Source: Desulfospira sp963664655
Lineage (GTDB): Bacteria > Desulfobacterota > Desulfobacteria > Desulfobacterales > Desulfobacteraceae
Direction of reading: 5' to 3'
Assembly: GCA_963664655.2 (NCBI GenBank)
Contig: OY761554.1
Coordinates: 3,782,001-3,846,000, forward strand
DNA length: 64,000 bases
Shown here: piece by piece, positions 1 through 8,707 of the stretch
Position numbering within the stretch: the first letter of the stretch is position 1
Layout of the letters: the number at the start of each line of letters is the position of its first letter
Translations under genes and position numbers: made by a program
The notes under the pieces: model-generated
Databases searched by the model: none
Seen by the model: only the letters and a program-made list of their open reading frames with translations
Told to the model about the DNA's origin: nothing

Positions 1-1
1 T

Positions 2-814
2 GTCATCCACCAGGTGACCGGGGATCTGGTGTATGACAGGGGGCATCTTCGGAACCTGGGGGGATACCCCCATCAGAACGTGGCCTCCAGAACCCTTCTG
101 GCCTTTATACCGGCATATCTGTTCATGATTTTCAGGGATCAGACATCCAAAAAAATGAAGCTGATTTTTTTAGGGCTTCTGATGTTTTTGCTGTTATGCA
201 TTTATATGACCTACTACAGGACCCTTTTACTGGCACTTGCCACGCTGCTGTTGTCCTTTGCCTATTTCAGGAAATATTATTTAACCCTGATGCTGTTGTT
301 TTTGGCCGGTGTTATGATTATTCTCAGCTCTCCCTACCTGCTGAACAAAGTCGTGGTCCAGTCCGGGACGGTTTTGCTCAATTTTGATGAGCTGTTCAAC
401 CCGAGACCCACCCCGTATGACAGCATCCTGGCCGGCCGGTTTGCCACATGGCGGATCCTTACCGATCATTATCTGAGGCACTCCACGGTGATTCAAATGC
501 TGTTCGGGTTCGGGTTCAGCCTGCCCACCCGTGCCGTTGAGGTGTCTACAGCCCATAATCAGTTTATCCAGACCATCTTCCGGTCGGGAACCATAGCGGC
601 CCTGGTGTTTTATTTCTGGCTTTTTAAGACCATGGTATTTTCTTTAAAAAACAATACCGGGCTGATTCCAAACGTCATATCCGCCTATATCATTGGCCTT
701 TTGTTTGCTACCTTTGCCGGCGACTTTTTCAGTGATGCCAGAACACACTGGTTTTTAGCCCCTTATCTGGCCATTATGATCAAGTACCACCAGTTTGCCC
801 TGGAAAAGGAATAA
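2..814 (+). CDS. O-antigen polymerase/ligase-like membrane protein, C-terminal part
   Basis: The reading frame is open to the left edge of the window, so the true start lies outside and only about 270 C-terminal residues are seen. Hydrophobic stretches occur near window residues 30-50, 54-76, 85-105, 195-212 and 222-240, separated by one polar loop. A segment AHNQFIQTIFRSG inside the last third resembles the H-N-x-x-x-Q loop of the Wzy/WaaL (O-antigen ligase) family. Such proteins polymerise or ligate lipid-linked glycans on the outer face of the inner membrane. It is followed after 5 bases by an amidotransferase, then a glycosyltransferase and a flippase on the same strand, which fits a polysaccharide operon. 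Whether it is a polymerase or a ligase cannot be told from this part. Confidence 0.7.
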   Translation, partial: VIHQVTGDLVYDRGHLRNLGGYPHQNVASRTLLAFIPAYLFMIFRDQTSKKMKLIFLGLLMFLLLCIYMTYYRTLLLALATLLLSFAYFRKYYLTLMLLFLAGVMIILSSPYLLNKVVVQSGTVLLNFDELFNPRPTPYDSILAGRFATWRILTDHYLRHSTVIQMLFGFGFSLPTRAVEVSTAHNQFIQTIFRSGTIAALVFYFWLFKTMVFSLKNNTGLIPNVISAYIIGLLFATFAGDFFSDARTHWFLAPYLAIMIKYHQFALEKE

Positions 815-819
815 CATTC

Positions 820-2676
820 ATGTGCGGTATCCTCGGCGCCATTCATTACGATAACGGGCAGCGCTTTCATGATGCACTGGATCTCATGCATCACCGGGGG
901 CCTGACAATACCGGTATATACCGGGCCGATCCCCATGTCCTTTTAGGGCACAAGCGCCTTGCCATCATTGACCTGGATGAAAAAGCCAACCAGCCCTTTC
1001 TGGACAGCGGCGGCAGACATGTGATTGTCTTTAACGGGGAAATCTATAATTATCTGGACATCAAAAAAGAGCTGCAAGGGCTTGGTGTCGTGTTTCACAC
1101 CGGGTCTGACACGGAAGTCCTTTTAAAAGCCTATCTTCAATGGCAGGAAAACGCCTTTATCAAGCTGCATGGGATGTTTGCCTTTGCCATTTATGACCTG
1201 GAACAAAAAAAGATGGTCCTTGGCCGGGACCGGATGGGGGAAAAACCCCTGTTTTATACCAGATCCGGCAACCAGTTTTTTTTTGCATCAGAGCTGAAAA
1301 GTATCTGCGGCCTGCTTTCAGACCGTTTGTCCGTTGACCTTAAGGCCCTCCTTGATTATTTGTCCTTTGGATATGTGCCCACCCCCAAGACCATTTATTC
1401 GGGCATCCGCAAATTAGAGCCCGGGTGTTATTTAAATGTTGATGCAACCACCCTTGAGGTTACCCAAAAGCCCTACTATACGGTCCGGTTTGAAAACAGC
1501 ATCAAGGACCCGGCACAGGCCGCCGAGAGGTTTGATCAGATTCTGTCCCATGTCTCAAAAGAAATCACCCTGTCCGATGTGGGGTATGGGGTGTTTTTAA
1601 GCGGCGGGGTAGATTCCAGCGGGGCTGCCGCCTATATCAGCCGGATCAACAGCCGTGTCAACGCCTATACCATTGGATTCAATGACGCCCAATTTGATGA
1701 ATCCCCCTATGCGGCGCAGGTGGCCCGCCATCTTGACTTGAACCACCACATCCTCAACCTGGATGCCGGCAACCTCATTGATATCTATGAACAGATGGTT
1801 GACCTGTATGATGAGCCGTTTAATGATTTCAGTTTTATCCCCAGCTATTTTGTTGCCAGCCAGGCCAGGCAGTTTCAAAAGGTGATTGTATCCGGGGACG
1901 GGGCAGATGAAATCTTTTCAGGCTATCAAAAATATCCGCGCCTGAAACAGCTTAGCGCCCTGTATCCGTATCGGCCGGTGTGCAGGATGGCCGGGGCCTT
2001 GTCCATGCTGCTGCCGGAATCCTCCGATTATAAGCGGCAGTTATACCGGATGGGGCTGTCACAAACCGAGCTGTTATTTGATATGATGGCCATTGTGTAT
2101 AAACGCCGGGAGCTTTCTAAAATTCTGGGGCCTGCCTTAAAACCCTTACACCTTAAATATTCTTCGGGCACCATTATCGAAAACCACATCAATGATTTGC
2201 CGGCAGGCACGTCACTGCTGCAAAAGCTTCGGTATCTGGACATTAAAATGAGGCTTGTGGATGCCATGCTGGTCAAGGTTGACCGGGCATCCATGGCCAA
2301 CTCCCTTGAAGTTCGGGCATTTTATCTGCATCCCAGGATAACCGATTTTTCCTTTCAGCTGGATGATACCCTGCTGGTCAGACATAAAACCGCCAAGTTT
2401 ATTTTAAAAAAGACACTGGAAAACCGGCTGCCTGACCCTATCCTTTACCGGTCCAAGATGGGATTCTCAATCCCGTTGAAAAAGTGGATCACCAAAGATT
2501 TAAAGCCTGTTTTTGATGAAGCGGTCAGGAACCTGCCCGGTGAGCTGTTTGATAAACAGGCCATTGATGCTATTGTCAGGCTCCATGAAAGAAGCCAGCG
2601 GGATTTTATCTTACAGCTTCACGCCCTGATGTTTTTAGGAACCTGGCTGAAAAGACGCAACATCAGTTTTTCTTAA
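820..2676 (+). CDS. asnB: Asparagine synthetase-type glutamine amidotransferase
   Basis: This 618-residue protein starts MCGILG, so Cys2 is free to act as the N-terminal nucleophile of a class II glutaminase domain (about residues 2-205). The second half carries the ATP pyrophosphatase signature SGGVDSS near residue 265 and the SGDGADEIF segment near residue 355, typical of AsnB. The family transfers ammonia from glutamine to aspartate. Members inside polysaccharide loci are often thought to amidate sugar acids or to supply amino sugars, and the flanking genes favour such a role here. An AAGGA ribosome site overlaps the end of the preceding gene, so the two are probably cotranscribed. The link to exosortase-associated amidotransferases is possible but unproven, since no exosortase gene is in the window. 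Confidence 0.9.
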   Translation: MCGILGAIHYDNGQRFHDALDLMHHRGPDNTGIYRADPHVLLGHKRLAIIDLDEKANQPFLDSGGRHVIVFNGEIYNYLDIKKELQGLGVVFHTGSDTEVLLKAYLQWQENAFIKLHGMFAFAIYDLEQKKMVLGRDRMGEKPLFYTRSGNQFFFASELKSICGLLSDRLSVDLKALLDYLSFGYVPTPKTIYSGIRKLEPGCYLNVDATTLEVTQKPYYTVRFENSIKDPAQAAERFDQILSHVSKEITLSDVGYGVFLSGGVDSSGAAAYISRINSRVNAYTIGFNDAQFDESPYAAQVARHLDLNHHILNLDAGNLIDIYEQMVDLYDEPFNDFSFIPSYFVASQARQFQKVIVSGDGADEIFSGYQKYPRLKQLSALYPYRPVCRMAGALSMLLPESSDYKRQLYRMGLSQTELLFDMMAIVYKRRELSKILGPALKPLHLKYSSGTIIENHINDLPAGTSLLQKLRYLDIKMRLVDAMLVKVDRASMANSLEVRAFYLHPRITDFSFQLDDTLLVRHKTAKFILKKTLENRLPDPILYRSKMGFSIPLKKWITKDLKPVFDEAVRNLPGELFDKQAIDAIVRLHERSQRDFILQLHALMFLGTWLKRRNISFS

Positions 2677-2736
2677 CATTTGAAGAGCGGTCCCCCACAT
2701 ATTGCCGGCCTTTCGTAAAGGCTTTTGGAGAAAAGG

Positions 2737-3699
2737 ATGAAAATTTCAGTCGTTATCCCGGCCTACAATACGGAGAAATATATTCAAAGAGCCGTCAACA
2801 GCGCCTTGAATCAGACATTCAAGCCCTTTGAAATCATTGTGGTTGATGACGGTTCTTCTGACCAGACGGCCCAGACGGCCAGGGCCTGCAGTAAAGATGT
2901 CATCGTCATTTCCCAGCCCAACGGCGGGGTTTCAAATGCCAAAAACAACGGTATTGCAAGGGCCAGAGGCGACTGGATCGCTTTTCTGGATTCCGACGAT
3001 GAATGGCTCAGTTATCACCTTGAACAGGCCCGCAATATTCTATCGGCCCATCCGTTTTTGAACTGGTATTTTGGACTGGACATCATCAGATCCCAGGATA
3101 CGGGAAGAATTCTTTATTTTAAACCCTTAAAAGAATCGGTCCGGGACGACCTGCTGATACAGGGCGCCTATTTTGATAATTGTTTTGAAATTGAGGCCAG
3201 GCACCCCATAATGACGACAGTTTCCGCCATCGTTAAAAAATCGGTCCTTTTATCCCTTGGCGGGTTTAACGAGTCCCTTGGGAGCGGAGAAGACCGGGAA
3301 TTGTGGCTTCGCATCGGACTTTCTCATCCAAGGGTGGGATTTGGCGCAAGGCTTTCCGGAATTTACTGGATTCGCGGCAATTCCATCACCAATACCGCGA
3401 GTGCGGACAGGTCTTCAATGAAGGACGCGCTTAAATTTTTGTTTCATCTGGACCGGGTTTCCGGGTCAAAGGGGCCCTTGGCCAAAAAGACGGCAGAACC
3501 GTTTATCCTTGATTGTGCCCGGAGAACCATTGCCAGGGCCGTTAAATTCAATGATTTGAATGCCGTTAATGATATTTTCAAACGGTATGGGTACAAATTG
3601 GGGTTCTGGCATAACCTGCTGGCGTTTTTCGGCCGGTTCATCCCGCCCTCACTGATGCCGGCAGTCAAAAAACTTAAAGATGCCGTAAAACCCCGATAA
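2737..3699 (+). CDS. Family 2 glycosyltransferase
   Basis: The product (320 residues) begins MKISVVIPAYNTE, the standard opening of a GT2 GT-A fold. It continues with VVDDGSSDQT near residue 35 (UDP binding) and FLDSDDEW near residue 85, which supplies the DxD-type metal site. An acidic GEDRELWLR segment near residue 185 fits the catalytic base region. It probably transfers one sugar onto the lipid-linked repeat unit at the cytoplasmic membrane. I chose the ATG at 2737 rather than an in-frame TTG at 2725 because GGAG at 2727-2730 lies at a proper distance from it. The gene sits 60 bases behind the amidotransferase and 17 bases before the flippase. Donor and acceptor sugars cannot be predicted. 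Confidence 0.88.
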   Translation: MKISVVIPAYNTEKYIQRAVNSALNQTFKPFEIIVVDDGSSDQTAQTARACSKDVIVISQPNGGVSNAKNNGIARARGDWIAFLDSDDEWLSYHLEQARNILSAHPFLNWYFGLDIIRSQDTGRILYFKPLKESVRDDLLIQGAYFDNCFEIEARHPIMTTVSAIVKKSVLLSLGGFNESLGSGEDRELWLRIGLSHPRVGFGARLSGIYWIRGNSITNTASADRSSMKDALKFLFHLDRVSGSKGPLAKKTAEPFILDCARRTIARAVKFNDLNAVNDIFKRYGYKLGFWHNLLAFFGRFIPPSLMPAVKKLKDAVKPR

Positions 3700-3716
3700 C
3701 AGGTGAACAAACGTAA

Positions 3717-5249
3717 ATGATCAGCATCGACGATGCCAAAAAACGGCTGGTACTCAACACCGTCTCCAATATCCTCAACGTCGGTGTAACGTCACTGATT
3801 CTGTTGTGGCTGACCCCTTTTCTGGTCCGGCAGCTGGGCGTGGATGTCTACGGCATGTATCCGTTGATCGCCGATATAGCCCTTTACATCATGATTTTAT
3901 CCGGCAACTATACCACGGCGTTCAGCCGGTTTATCTCCCTTGCCATTGAAAAAAACGACATGGCATCTGGCCGGACCTATTTTTCCACGGCCGTGGTGTC
4001 GCTTTTCGGCATTAACATGGTGGTGCTGGTCCTGGTTTTGGGGGCCGCCTTTTTCCTGTCCAGCCTGATCCATATCCCTTCCGGCGCTGAAACCGATACC
4101 GCTGTTTTCTTTGTGCTGATGATTGCCTCGGGCCTTGTGGATACCTTTGCAAGCCCCTTGTGGGTGTCCACCTTTGTGACCCATAAGCTTTATGTTCAGA
4201 ACCTGTCCGTGGTGATCAGCCGGATCGGGCAGCTTCTGGCCATTCTGGTGCTGTTTTATCTGTTTGACGCATCATTGACCATTGTGGGCGTAAGCCGGTT
4301 TGCCATGTTTTGTTTCCAGTTTATCATGGCCCTGATGTTTACGAGGATGTTCCTGCCAAACCTGGCCCTGAACATTAAATCCTTTTCCTGGCCGGCGTTT
4401 AAAGAAATGGGAAAGATGAGCTCCTGGATCACCGTGGACACCATCGGCAGCCTTTTTTATCTCCAATCCGACCTGATCATTATCAACCTGGTCACCGATT
4501 CCGGGATGGTGGGCCTTTATGCGGTGGTGGTTCAGTGGGTGCTGTTTTTACGGACCCTGACACCGGCCATCAGCAATGCCTTTTCACCCATTGTGATTGA
4601 TTTTATCGCAGAAAATAAAATGCCGGACCTGGCCTTTCATGCCAGGCGTGCCGTGAAATTCATGGGCATGATTCTGGCCCTGCCCGTCGGCCTTTTGACC
4701 GGCCTTTCCACCCCTTTGCTGGTGGTGTGGCTGGACCCGTCGTTTGCCCATCTGGGTCCCTTGATGAAGCTGGTGGTTTTCCCTCAGATTGTCTTTTTGG
4801 CCATCAATCCCCTTTATTTCATCAACCGGGGGCTGAACAAGGTTAAAATCCCGGCACTGGTCACCTTTGCCGGTGGGGTCCTGAACGTTATCTTTTCCGC
4901 CTGCCTGCTCAAATACAGCGCCTGGGGGCTTTATGCCGTGGCCGTGGCCACGGTTCTGGCATTTATGCTCAGAAGCATCGCCTTTACGCCCATCTATACC
5001 GCCGGGCTGCTCAACCAGAAACGGCACTATTTCTTAATGCCGGTGATTCCCGGGGTGATCCTGGCGTCTTTGGTGGCGGCCGCGGCTTTTTACATGGCAT
5101 CAGCCTTTGCCATAACGTCCTGGTGGCATCTGATAGCCGCGGGCCTGGTCATGACCATTATTTACGTTCCGGTCTGCTTTTTCTGCGTGCTAAAGAAGGA
5201 TGAAAAACGGTTTTTGATCTCGCTTGCGGGAAAAAAATTCAGCCGGTAA
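3717..5249 (+). CDS. Polysaccharide flippase, Wzx/MOP family
   Basis: This 510-residue integral membrane protein has about 12-14 hydrophobic segments spread evenly along its length. It also has the polar N-terminal stretch typical of MATE/MOP-type oligosaccharide flippases (RfbX/Wzx). Such proteins move undecaprenyl-linked repeat units across the inner membrane. The start ATG follows AGGTG at a short distance. It is the last plus-strand gene of the left polysaccharide group and overlaps the end of the convergent glycosyltransferase gene by 11 bases, so the two operons meet tail to tail with no room for a conventional terminator. The assignment to the family is firm and the substrate is unknown. 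Confidence 0.85.
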   Translation: MISIDDAKKRLVLNTVSNILNVGVTSLILLWLTPFLVRQLGVDVYGMYPLIADIALYIMILSGNYTTAFSRFISLAIEKNDMASGRTYFSTAVVSLFGINMVVLVLVLGAAFFLSSLIHIPSGAETDTAVFFVLMIASGLVDTFASPLWVSTFVTHKLYVQNLSVVISRIGQLLAILVLFYLFDASLTIVGVSRFAMFCFQFIMALMFTRMFLPNLALNIKSFSWPAFKEMGKMSSWITVDTIGSLFYLQSDLIIINLVTDSGMVGLYAVVVQWVLFLRTLTPAISNAFSPIVIDFIAENKMPDLAFHARRAVKFMGMILALPVGLLTGLSTPLLVVWLDPSFAHLGPLMKLVVFPQIVFLAINPLYFINRGLNKVKIPALVTFAGGVLNVIFSACLLKYSAWGLYAVAVATVLAFMLRSIAFTPIYTAGLLNQKRHYFLMPVIPGVILASLVAAAAFYMASAFAITSWWHLIAAGLVMTIIYVPVCFFCVLKKDEKRFLISLAGKKFSR

Positions 5250-6423
5250 ACGGCGATCTGTTTTTCATGGTCTGCTCATAAACCCGTCGGGTATTTTTCC
5301 CCATGTTTTCCAGCTGAAAGTATTGACAGGCATGCTGCCGGAGACGCTGTCCCTCATCCCTGGCCTTAAGGGGGTCCGACAGAAGCTGCATGAGCTTTTG
5401 GGCCAAATCATCGGCATCCCACAACCGAAACACCAGTCCCGGGGGATCCGGGTCAGGGCGGTCCGCTGATGGGGTATCAAACACCGCCGCATTTTCAGGA
5501 ATGTCGCTGACAATGCTGGGAAGGCCGTAAGCCATGGCCGACAAAAGGGAATTGGACATGCCTTCAATGGACGAGGGAAGGATAAAGGCAAAGGCGTTGG
5601 CAAATAGTTCATCTTTGAGCTTTCCTGAGGCAAATCCGAGCAGTTTGATCCGGTCGTCACCGGCCTGCCCAACCAGCTGCTCGTAATACTCCGGGGACTT
5701 TCCTTTGTGGCCGGCAATGGCCAGCTTAAGCCCTTTGGCCTCCGGGGTGTCCTTGATTTTTTCAAAGGCCTGAACCAGGGTATGGCAGCCCTTTTCCGGT
5801 TCAAGCCTTGCCATAAAGAGCAGATAATCCTGTTTGCCAAGGCCCCATTTGGTGATCAAATCCGGGCCTGGAAGGACCTTGGGCAGGTCCACACCGTTGG
5901 GGATATAGGCGGTTTGGGCCTGATAGGTCCGGGTAAAATACCGCTTCATGGCCAGGGAATTGACCGTGGTCACATGGGCGAACCTTATGCTGCAAAGCTC
6001 TCCGAACCGAAGCAGGAAAGATGAAAACCTGTCCCATTTTTCACGCTGGGAATCCAATGCCCGCATGGCACCCACCACTTTTTTGCCCATCAGCCTTGGG
6101 ATGAACGAAAACAGGCATGGCCCGGGATTGTTGATCTGTACAATGTCGATGTCGGGATTGAAACTGACATGGATGGCCGAAATCAGTGAGCGGATCAGAT
6201 TGTCCAGGTGTTTTGAGGGGATACTCGGGATCTCAATTCTGCGGATGTTTTCGGGATAGGTTTTTTGCAGGGCCTGCTGCCGCTCCTGTCCGGATAGTTT
6301 CTGGCAGTACACCATGATGTCGTCTCCACTGGCGGCAAGATGGAGTGAAAGGTATTCCACATAAGTTTCCGTACCGCCGTAACAGGGCGGGATTCCTCTG
6401 GATCCGAGCAGGGCAATTTTCAT
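5239..6423 (-). CDS. Family 4 glycosyltransferase with DUF1972-like N-terminus
   Basis: The 394-residue protein opens with MKIALLGSRGIPPCYGGTE. This matches the start of DUF1972-containing GT4 enzymes, many of them rhamnosyl- or related transferases, where the glycine-rich loop begins the acceptor-binding Rossmann domain. The C-terminal half has the GT4 donor site: ARLEPEKG near residue 205 and the PSSIEGMSNSLLSAMAYG segment near residue 280, containing the E-x7-E type motif. It is a soluble or peripheral cytoplasmic enzyme of repeat-unit assembly. It lies 15 bases downstream of the second GT4 gene, so the pair forms an operon. Its 3' end overlaps the flippase gene by 11 bases. Confidence 0.85.
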   Translation of the reverse strand: MKIALLGSRGIPPCYGGTETYVEYLSLHLAASGDDIMVYCQKLSGQERQQALQKTYPENIRRIEIPSIPSKHLDNLIRSLISAIHVSFNPDIDIVQINNPGPCLFSFIPRLMGKKVVGAMRALDSQREKWDRFSSFLLRFGELCSIRFAHVTTVNSLAMKRYFTRTYQAQTAYIPNGVDLPKVLPGPDLITKWGLGKQDYLLFMARLEPEKGCHTLVQAFEKIKDTPEAKGLKLAIAGHKGKSPEYYEQLVGQAGDDRIKLLGFASGKLKDELFANAFAFILPSSIEGMSNSLLSAMAYGLPSIVSDIPENAAVFDTPSADRPDPDPPGLVFRLWDADDLAQKLMQLLSDPLKARDEGQRLRQHACQYFQLENMGKNTRRVYEQTMKNRSPFTG

Positions 6424-6438
6424 TTTGGTCCCTTCTGC

Positions 6439-7560
6439 TTAAGGGTTAAGGGTGTCAAGCAGGGCTTTTTTGTAAACCGGGTAAATAAAACGGATATGAA
6501 AATCTTGGGCCCGGCCCAGGGCCTTTTGTTCATACGCCGTTCTGATTTTATCCTCATGATTCATTAAAATAAGGGCCCGGGCCAGGGCATTTTCATCATT
6601 GACCGGAACCAGGACGCCAAATTCCCCCTGGTGAACATCCGTAACAGGGGAATGAAACACCGGGTCAAGTATTTCTCTGGGGCCGGATTTGCAGTCCGTT
6701 GCCACCACGGCTTTTTCCAGAATCAGGGCCTCGGCCAGGCCGTTTGGAAATCCTTCCCGCTGGGAGGACAGCACAAAAAATTGACAGTGTTTAATGAACG
6801 GATAGGGATTGCCGTGAAACCCGGGCAGAACCACCCTGTCTGTCAGCCCCAGCTGTTCAATAAGGGTTTCAAATTCGCCGCGCAACGGACCCTCGCCAAG
6901 GATCACCAGCTTGGGGGCAGGATCTGCCGTGGCATATGCCTTTATCAGCAGATCAAATCGTTTGGCTGCGTTAAACCGGCCAATGGCGCAGATGTATTCT
7001 CCCTGGTCCGGCAAATTCTCATTGGCCTTTGCCTGGATATCTTCAACCGGGTAGGGATTGTAAATGGTGATGACTTTTTTTTCAGGAATGGCGAAATGGC
7101 CAATCAGGTCATCCCGTCCCCCTGTGGAATTTGCAATGATGATATGGGCAAAGGGATAGACAACGCGGATCAGCATCCGGTTTAACCAATGATAGAGGCT
7201 GGCATCCCCAAACCGGCTGCTGGCCGTTGACCGCTCGCTGATGACCACCTTGTGCCCGAAAAACAACCGGGATGCCACACAGAACTGATTTGACCGTGTC
7301 AGAAAACTAAACACCAGATCCGGCTTGATCTGTTTGATCTGTGCCAGAAAGGCGAAAAACGTCAATACCAGGTTTTGTTTATCCACGCAGACCACCGATA
7401 TCTTTTCGGGAAGCTTTCGGGCGACCACCCGGTCATCAAGCAGAATCACGGTCACGGCAAAGTCACGGGACAGCCGGCGGGCAAGGGTGGTAAAAACGCG
7501 TTCAGCGCCGCCGCCTTCCAGGGAGTTGATCACCATTGCTATGCTTTTTTTACAGGACAT
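6439..7560 (-). CDS. Family 4 glycosyltransferase
   Basis: A 373-residue GT4 (GT-B fold) enzyme. The N-terminus MVINSLEGGGAERVF is the usual acceptor-domain signature of the WcaL/RfaB-like group. The donor domain shows AIGRFNAAKRFDLLI near residue 190, LGEGPLRG near residue 220 and SSQREGFPNGLAEAL near residue 275. It should add a sugar during polysaccharide repeat-unit synthesis. It is the first gene of a leftward pair with the DUF1972-type enzyme, and its ATG is at 7560. Upstream (7561-7744) there is no gene, only a small perfect hairpin and a single copy of the terminal repeat discussed for the MITE-like elements. Confidence 0.88.
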   Translation of the reverse strand: MSCKKSIAMVINSLEGGGAERVFTTLARRLSRDFAVTVILLDDRVVARKLPEKISVVCVDKQNLVLTFFAFLAQIKQIKPDLVFSFLTRSNQFCVASRLFFGHKVVISERSTASSRFGDASLYHWLNRMLIRVVYPFAHIIIANSTGGRDDLIGHFAIPEKKVITIYNPYPVEDIQAKANENLPDQGEYICAIGRFNAAKRFDLLIKAYATADPAPKLVILGEGPLRGEFETLIEQLGLTDRVVLPGFHGNPYPFIKHCQFFVLSSQREGFPNGLAEALILEKAVVATDCKSGPREILDPVFHSPVTDVHQGEFGVLVPVNDENALARALILMNHEDKIRTAYEQKALGRAQDFHIRFIYPVYKKALLDTLNP

Positions 7561-7654
7561 GAAATTTTTTTGAATGTTCTATGTTTTTTGGGATGACCGC
7601 TTTCCTTCTATATCACAAAAGCAGTGAAATATATAGAAAACATTGGCGGTTTGT

Positions 7655-7669
7655 AGGGTAACCGCATTT
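7655..7669 (+). repeat. Solo copy of MITE-type terminal repeat
   Basis: The 15 bases AGGGTAACCGCATTT are identical, in opposite orientation, to 11121-11135, the right end of the MITE-like element at 10798-11136. The bases that follow here (ATAATCCG) also resemble the left end of that element (GTAATCCG). No second end or target duplication is seen next to it, so it looks like a remnant end or a solo repeat. Confidence 0.6.
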
Positions 7670-7691
7670 ATAATCCGAAGGGCCGAGGGAA

Positions 7692-7710
7692 CCAGGGGCC
7701 TCGCCCCTGG
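7692..7710. other. Perfect 8-bp GC-rich hairpin
   Basis: CCAGGGGC, a 3-base loop and GCCCCTGG form a perfect stem in the intergenic space between a glycosyltransferase gene and a toxin gene. No run of T follows on either strand, so it is not a clear intrinsic terminator. It could still mark the 3' end of the toxin-antitoxin transcript coming from the right. Confidence 0.35.
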
Positions 7711-7744
7711 CAGTCCGCTGCAACGACGGGTTATCTTTCGATTT

Positions 7745-8017
7745 TTAGATAGATTTTTTCAGGTCTCTATAATAATTCTCATGAGGTCCAAGCATAATTA
7801 ACTCGAGATTCTCATCAACGATTCGATATGCTAAGAGATATTGAGTTGTCCTCACTTTGAACTTATGAACAAAAATCCCTTTTAAGTCGCCTTTCTTTTC
7901 AATTCCGATATTTGGATTTTCAACAATTGATTTGATCTGATCATCTAATATGGATTTTTCTTTTTGATTGAGTTTTTTTACCTTTTTGGCAAAAATTCTT
8001 GATTGGAGAATTTTCAT
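7745..8017 (-). CDS. RelE/ParE-family toxin (type II TA)
   Basis: This 90-residue basic protein has the size and pattern of RelE/YafQ-like toxins. It shows an N-terminal helix pair rich in lysine (FAKKVKKLNQKEKSILDDQI), a central GDLKGIFVHKFKV strand region and the C-terminal YLLAYRIVDENLELIMLGPHENYY strand. RelE-fold toxins are ribosome-dependent mRNA endonucleases and ParE-like ones poison gyrase; this sequence alone does not settle which. It starts 5 bases behind the stop of the ParD-like antitoxin gene, the standard antitoxin-first order. The stretch is AT-rich against its surroundings, consistent with lateral acquisition. Confidence 0.8.
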   Translation of the reverse strand: MKILQSRIFAKKVKKLNQKEKSILDDQIKSIVENPNIGIEKKGDLKGIFVHKFKVRTTQYLLAYRIVDENLELIMLGPHENYYRDLKKSI

Positions 8018-8022
8018 AAAGT

Positions 8023-8241
8023 TTATCCAAATTGATATTCTGAATGTTCTCCTTGGTCAAGCTCCGCAACCCCGATTAGAATGTCTTTAATGGCATTATA
8101 GGTGAGATCAGGATTTTCTTCGGCACATTTACCAATTCTTGCCCAATGTTCTATTTGTCCGGTTAAGGAGCGTTTGTCGACTTTACTATAAATTTTTGCC
8201 TCTTTCACAAGTTCTTCCGAGACTCTTACTGCTGTTGCCAT
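8023..8241 (-). CDS. ParD-like antitoxin
   Basis: The 72-residue product begins MATAVRVSEELVKEAKIYSK and continues KRSLTGQIEHWARIGK, which matches the ParD-like antitoxin family that pairs with RelE/ParE toxins. The N-terminal VRVSEELV strand and helices fit a ribbon-helix-helix DNA-binding unit, and the acidic tail (ELDQGEHSEYQFG) should wrap the toxin. A longer in-frame start at 8352 was rejected because AGGAGG sits at 8244-8249, directly before the ATG at 8241. A plausible promoter with repeated motifs lies at 8270-8298, where the antitoxin would autoregulate. Confidence 0.82.
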   Translation of the reverse strand: MATAVRVSEELVKEAKIYSKVDKRSLTGQIEHWARIGKCAEENPDLTYNAIKDILIGVAELDQGEHSEYQFG

Positions 8242-8269
8242 GATTCCTCCTAATATAGTGTATAGTTGC

Positions 8270-8298
8270 AACATAAAGCATATCATAGCATAATGCAA
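8270..8298 (-). promoter_or_regulatory. Promoter/operator of the ParD-like/RelE operon
   Basis: On the minus strand TTGCAT (8293-8298) and TATGTT (8270-8275) are separated by exactly 17 bases, a good sigma70-type arrangement about 30 bases before the antitoxin start. The same stretch has a direct repeat TGTTGCA (complement at 8267-8273 and 8294-8300) and two GCATA units 10 bases apart (8278-8282, 8288-8292), spaced like ribbon-helix-helix operator half-sites. Confidence 0.6.
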
Positions 8299-8422
8299 CA
8301 TTGGTTTGGGAATTGGACGAAAGATAACGCCCGACCCGAGACCACCGAGCATCTTTTCTCAGGCAGGTCCGTTGATCTGCCGGGCCTGTCACTTTTAGGC
8401 GCATTTGGATGAAATGAGATGG

Positions 8423-8707
8423 TCAAAAGTCTTTGGGCCATTTCATTGAGGTATGCATAACCCTCAAGATAAAAATCATCCCGTCCTTTTTGATATATGG
8501 CAAAATGAATGGTAAGCCGCTTATAACCAATTCTCTTGTTCCTGGTACCCTACCGGGTCGCCCCATCCCCGGATGCTCACCCAGTGCTTTTGCACTGTCC
8601 CATATTTTTTGCCCAACACTTTGCGCTGCCATGGGGCGATCCTCGGTTATATACTTAATGGCATTATCCAGGTTTAATAATGCCGTACGGGTCCACTTAA
8701 CGAGCAT
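8423..8707 (-). CDS. ParE/RelE-family toxin, second TA pair
   Basis: A 94-residue protein with the ParE pattern. The N-terminal WTRTALLNLDNAIKYI helix is followed by a DRPMAAQSVGQKIWDSAKAL helix, a glycine-rich GMGRPGRVPGTRELVISGLP turn, and a C-terminal strand IFILRVMHTSMKWP carrying the usual H-x-x-x-x-W end. ParE-like toxins often inhibit gyrase. The reading frame begins inside the end of the antitoxin gene, with an 11-base overlap, which implies translational coupling. Two independent TA operons lie back to back in the same direction within 1.2 kb. Confidence 0.82.
   Translation of the reverse strand: MLVKWTRTALLNLDNAIKYITEDRPMAAQSVGQKIWDSAKALGEHPGMGRPGRVPGTRELVISGLPFILPYIKKDGMIFILRVMHTSMKWPKDF

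Noticed and set aside
4584..5027. 147-codon glutamine- and histidine-rich frame opposite the flippase gene
   Set aside because: It is the antisense shadow of a well-supported membrane protein gene; the odd composition is explained by the hydrophobic codons on the other strand.
820..7560. An exosortase A-type PEP-CTERM exopolysaccharide cluster
   Set aside because: The amidotransferase and later PEP-CTERM-like protein would fit, but no exosortase, PrsK or PrsT-type gene is in the window, so only a general surface-polysaccharide role is claimed.
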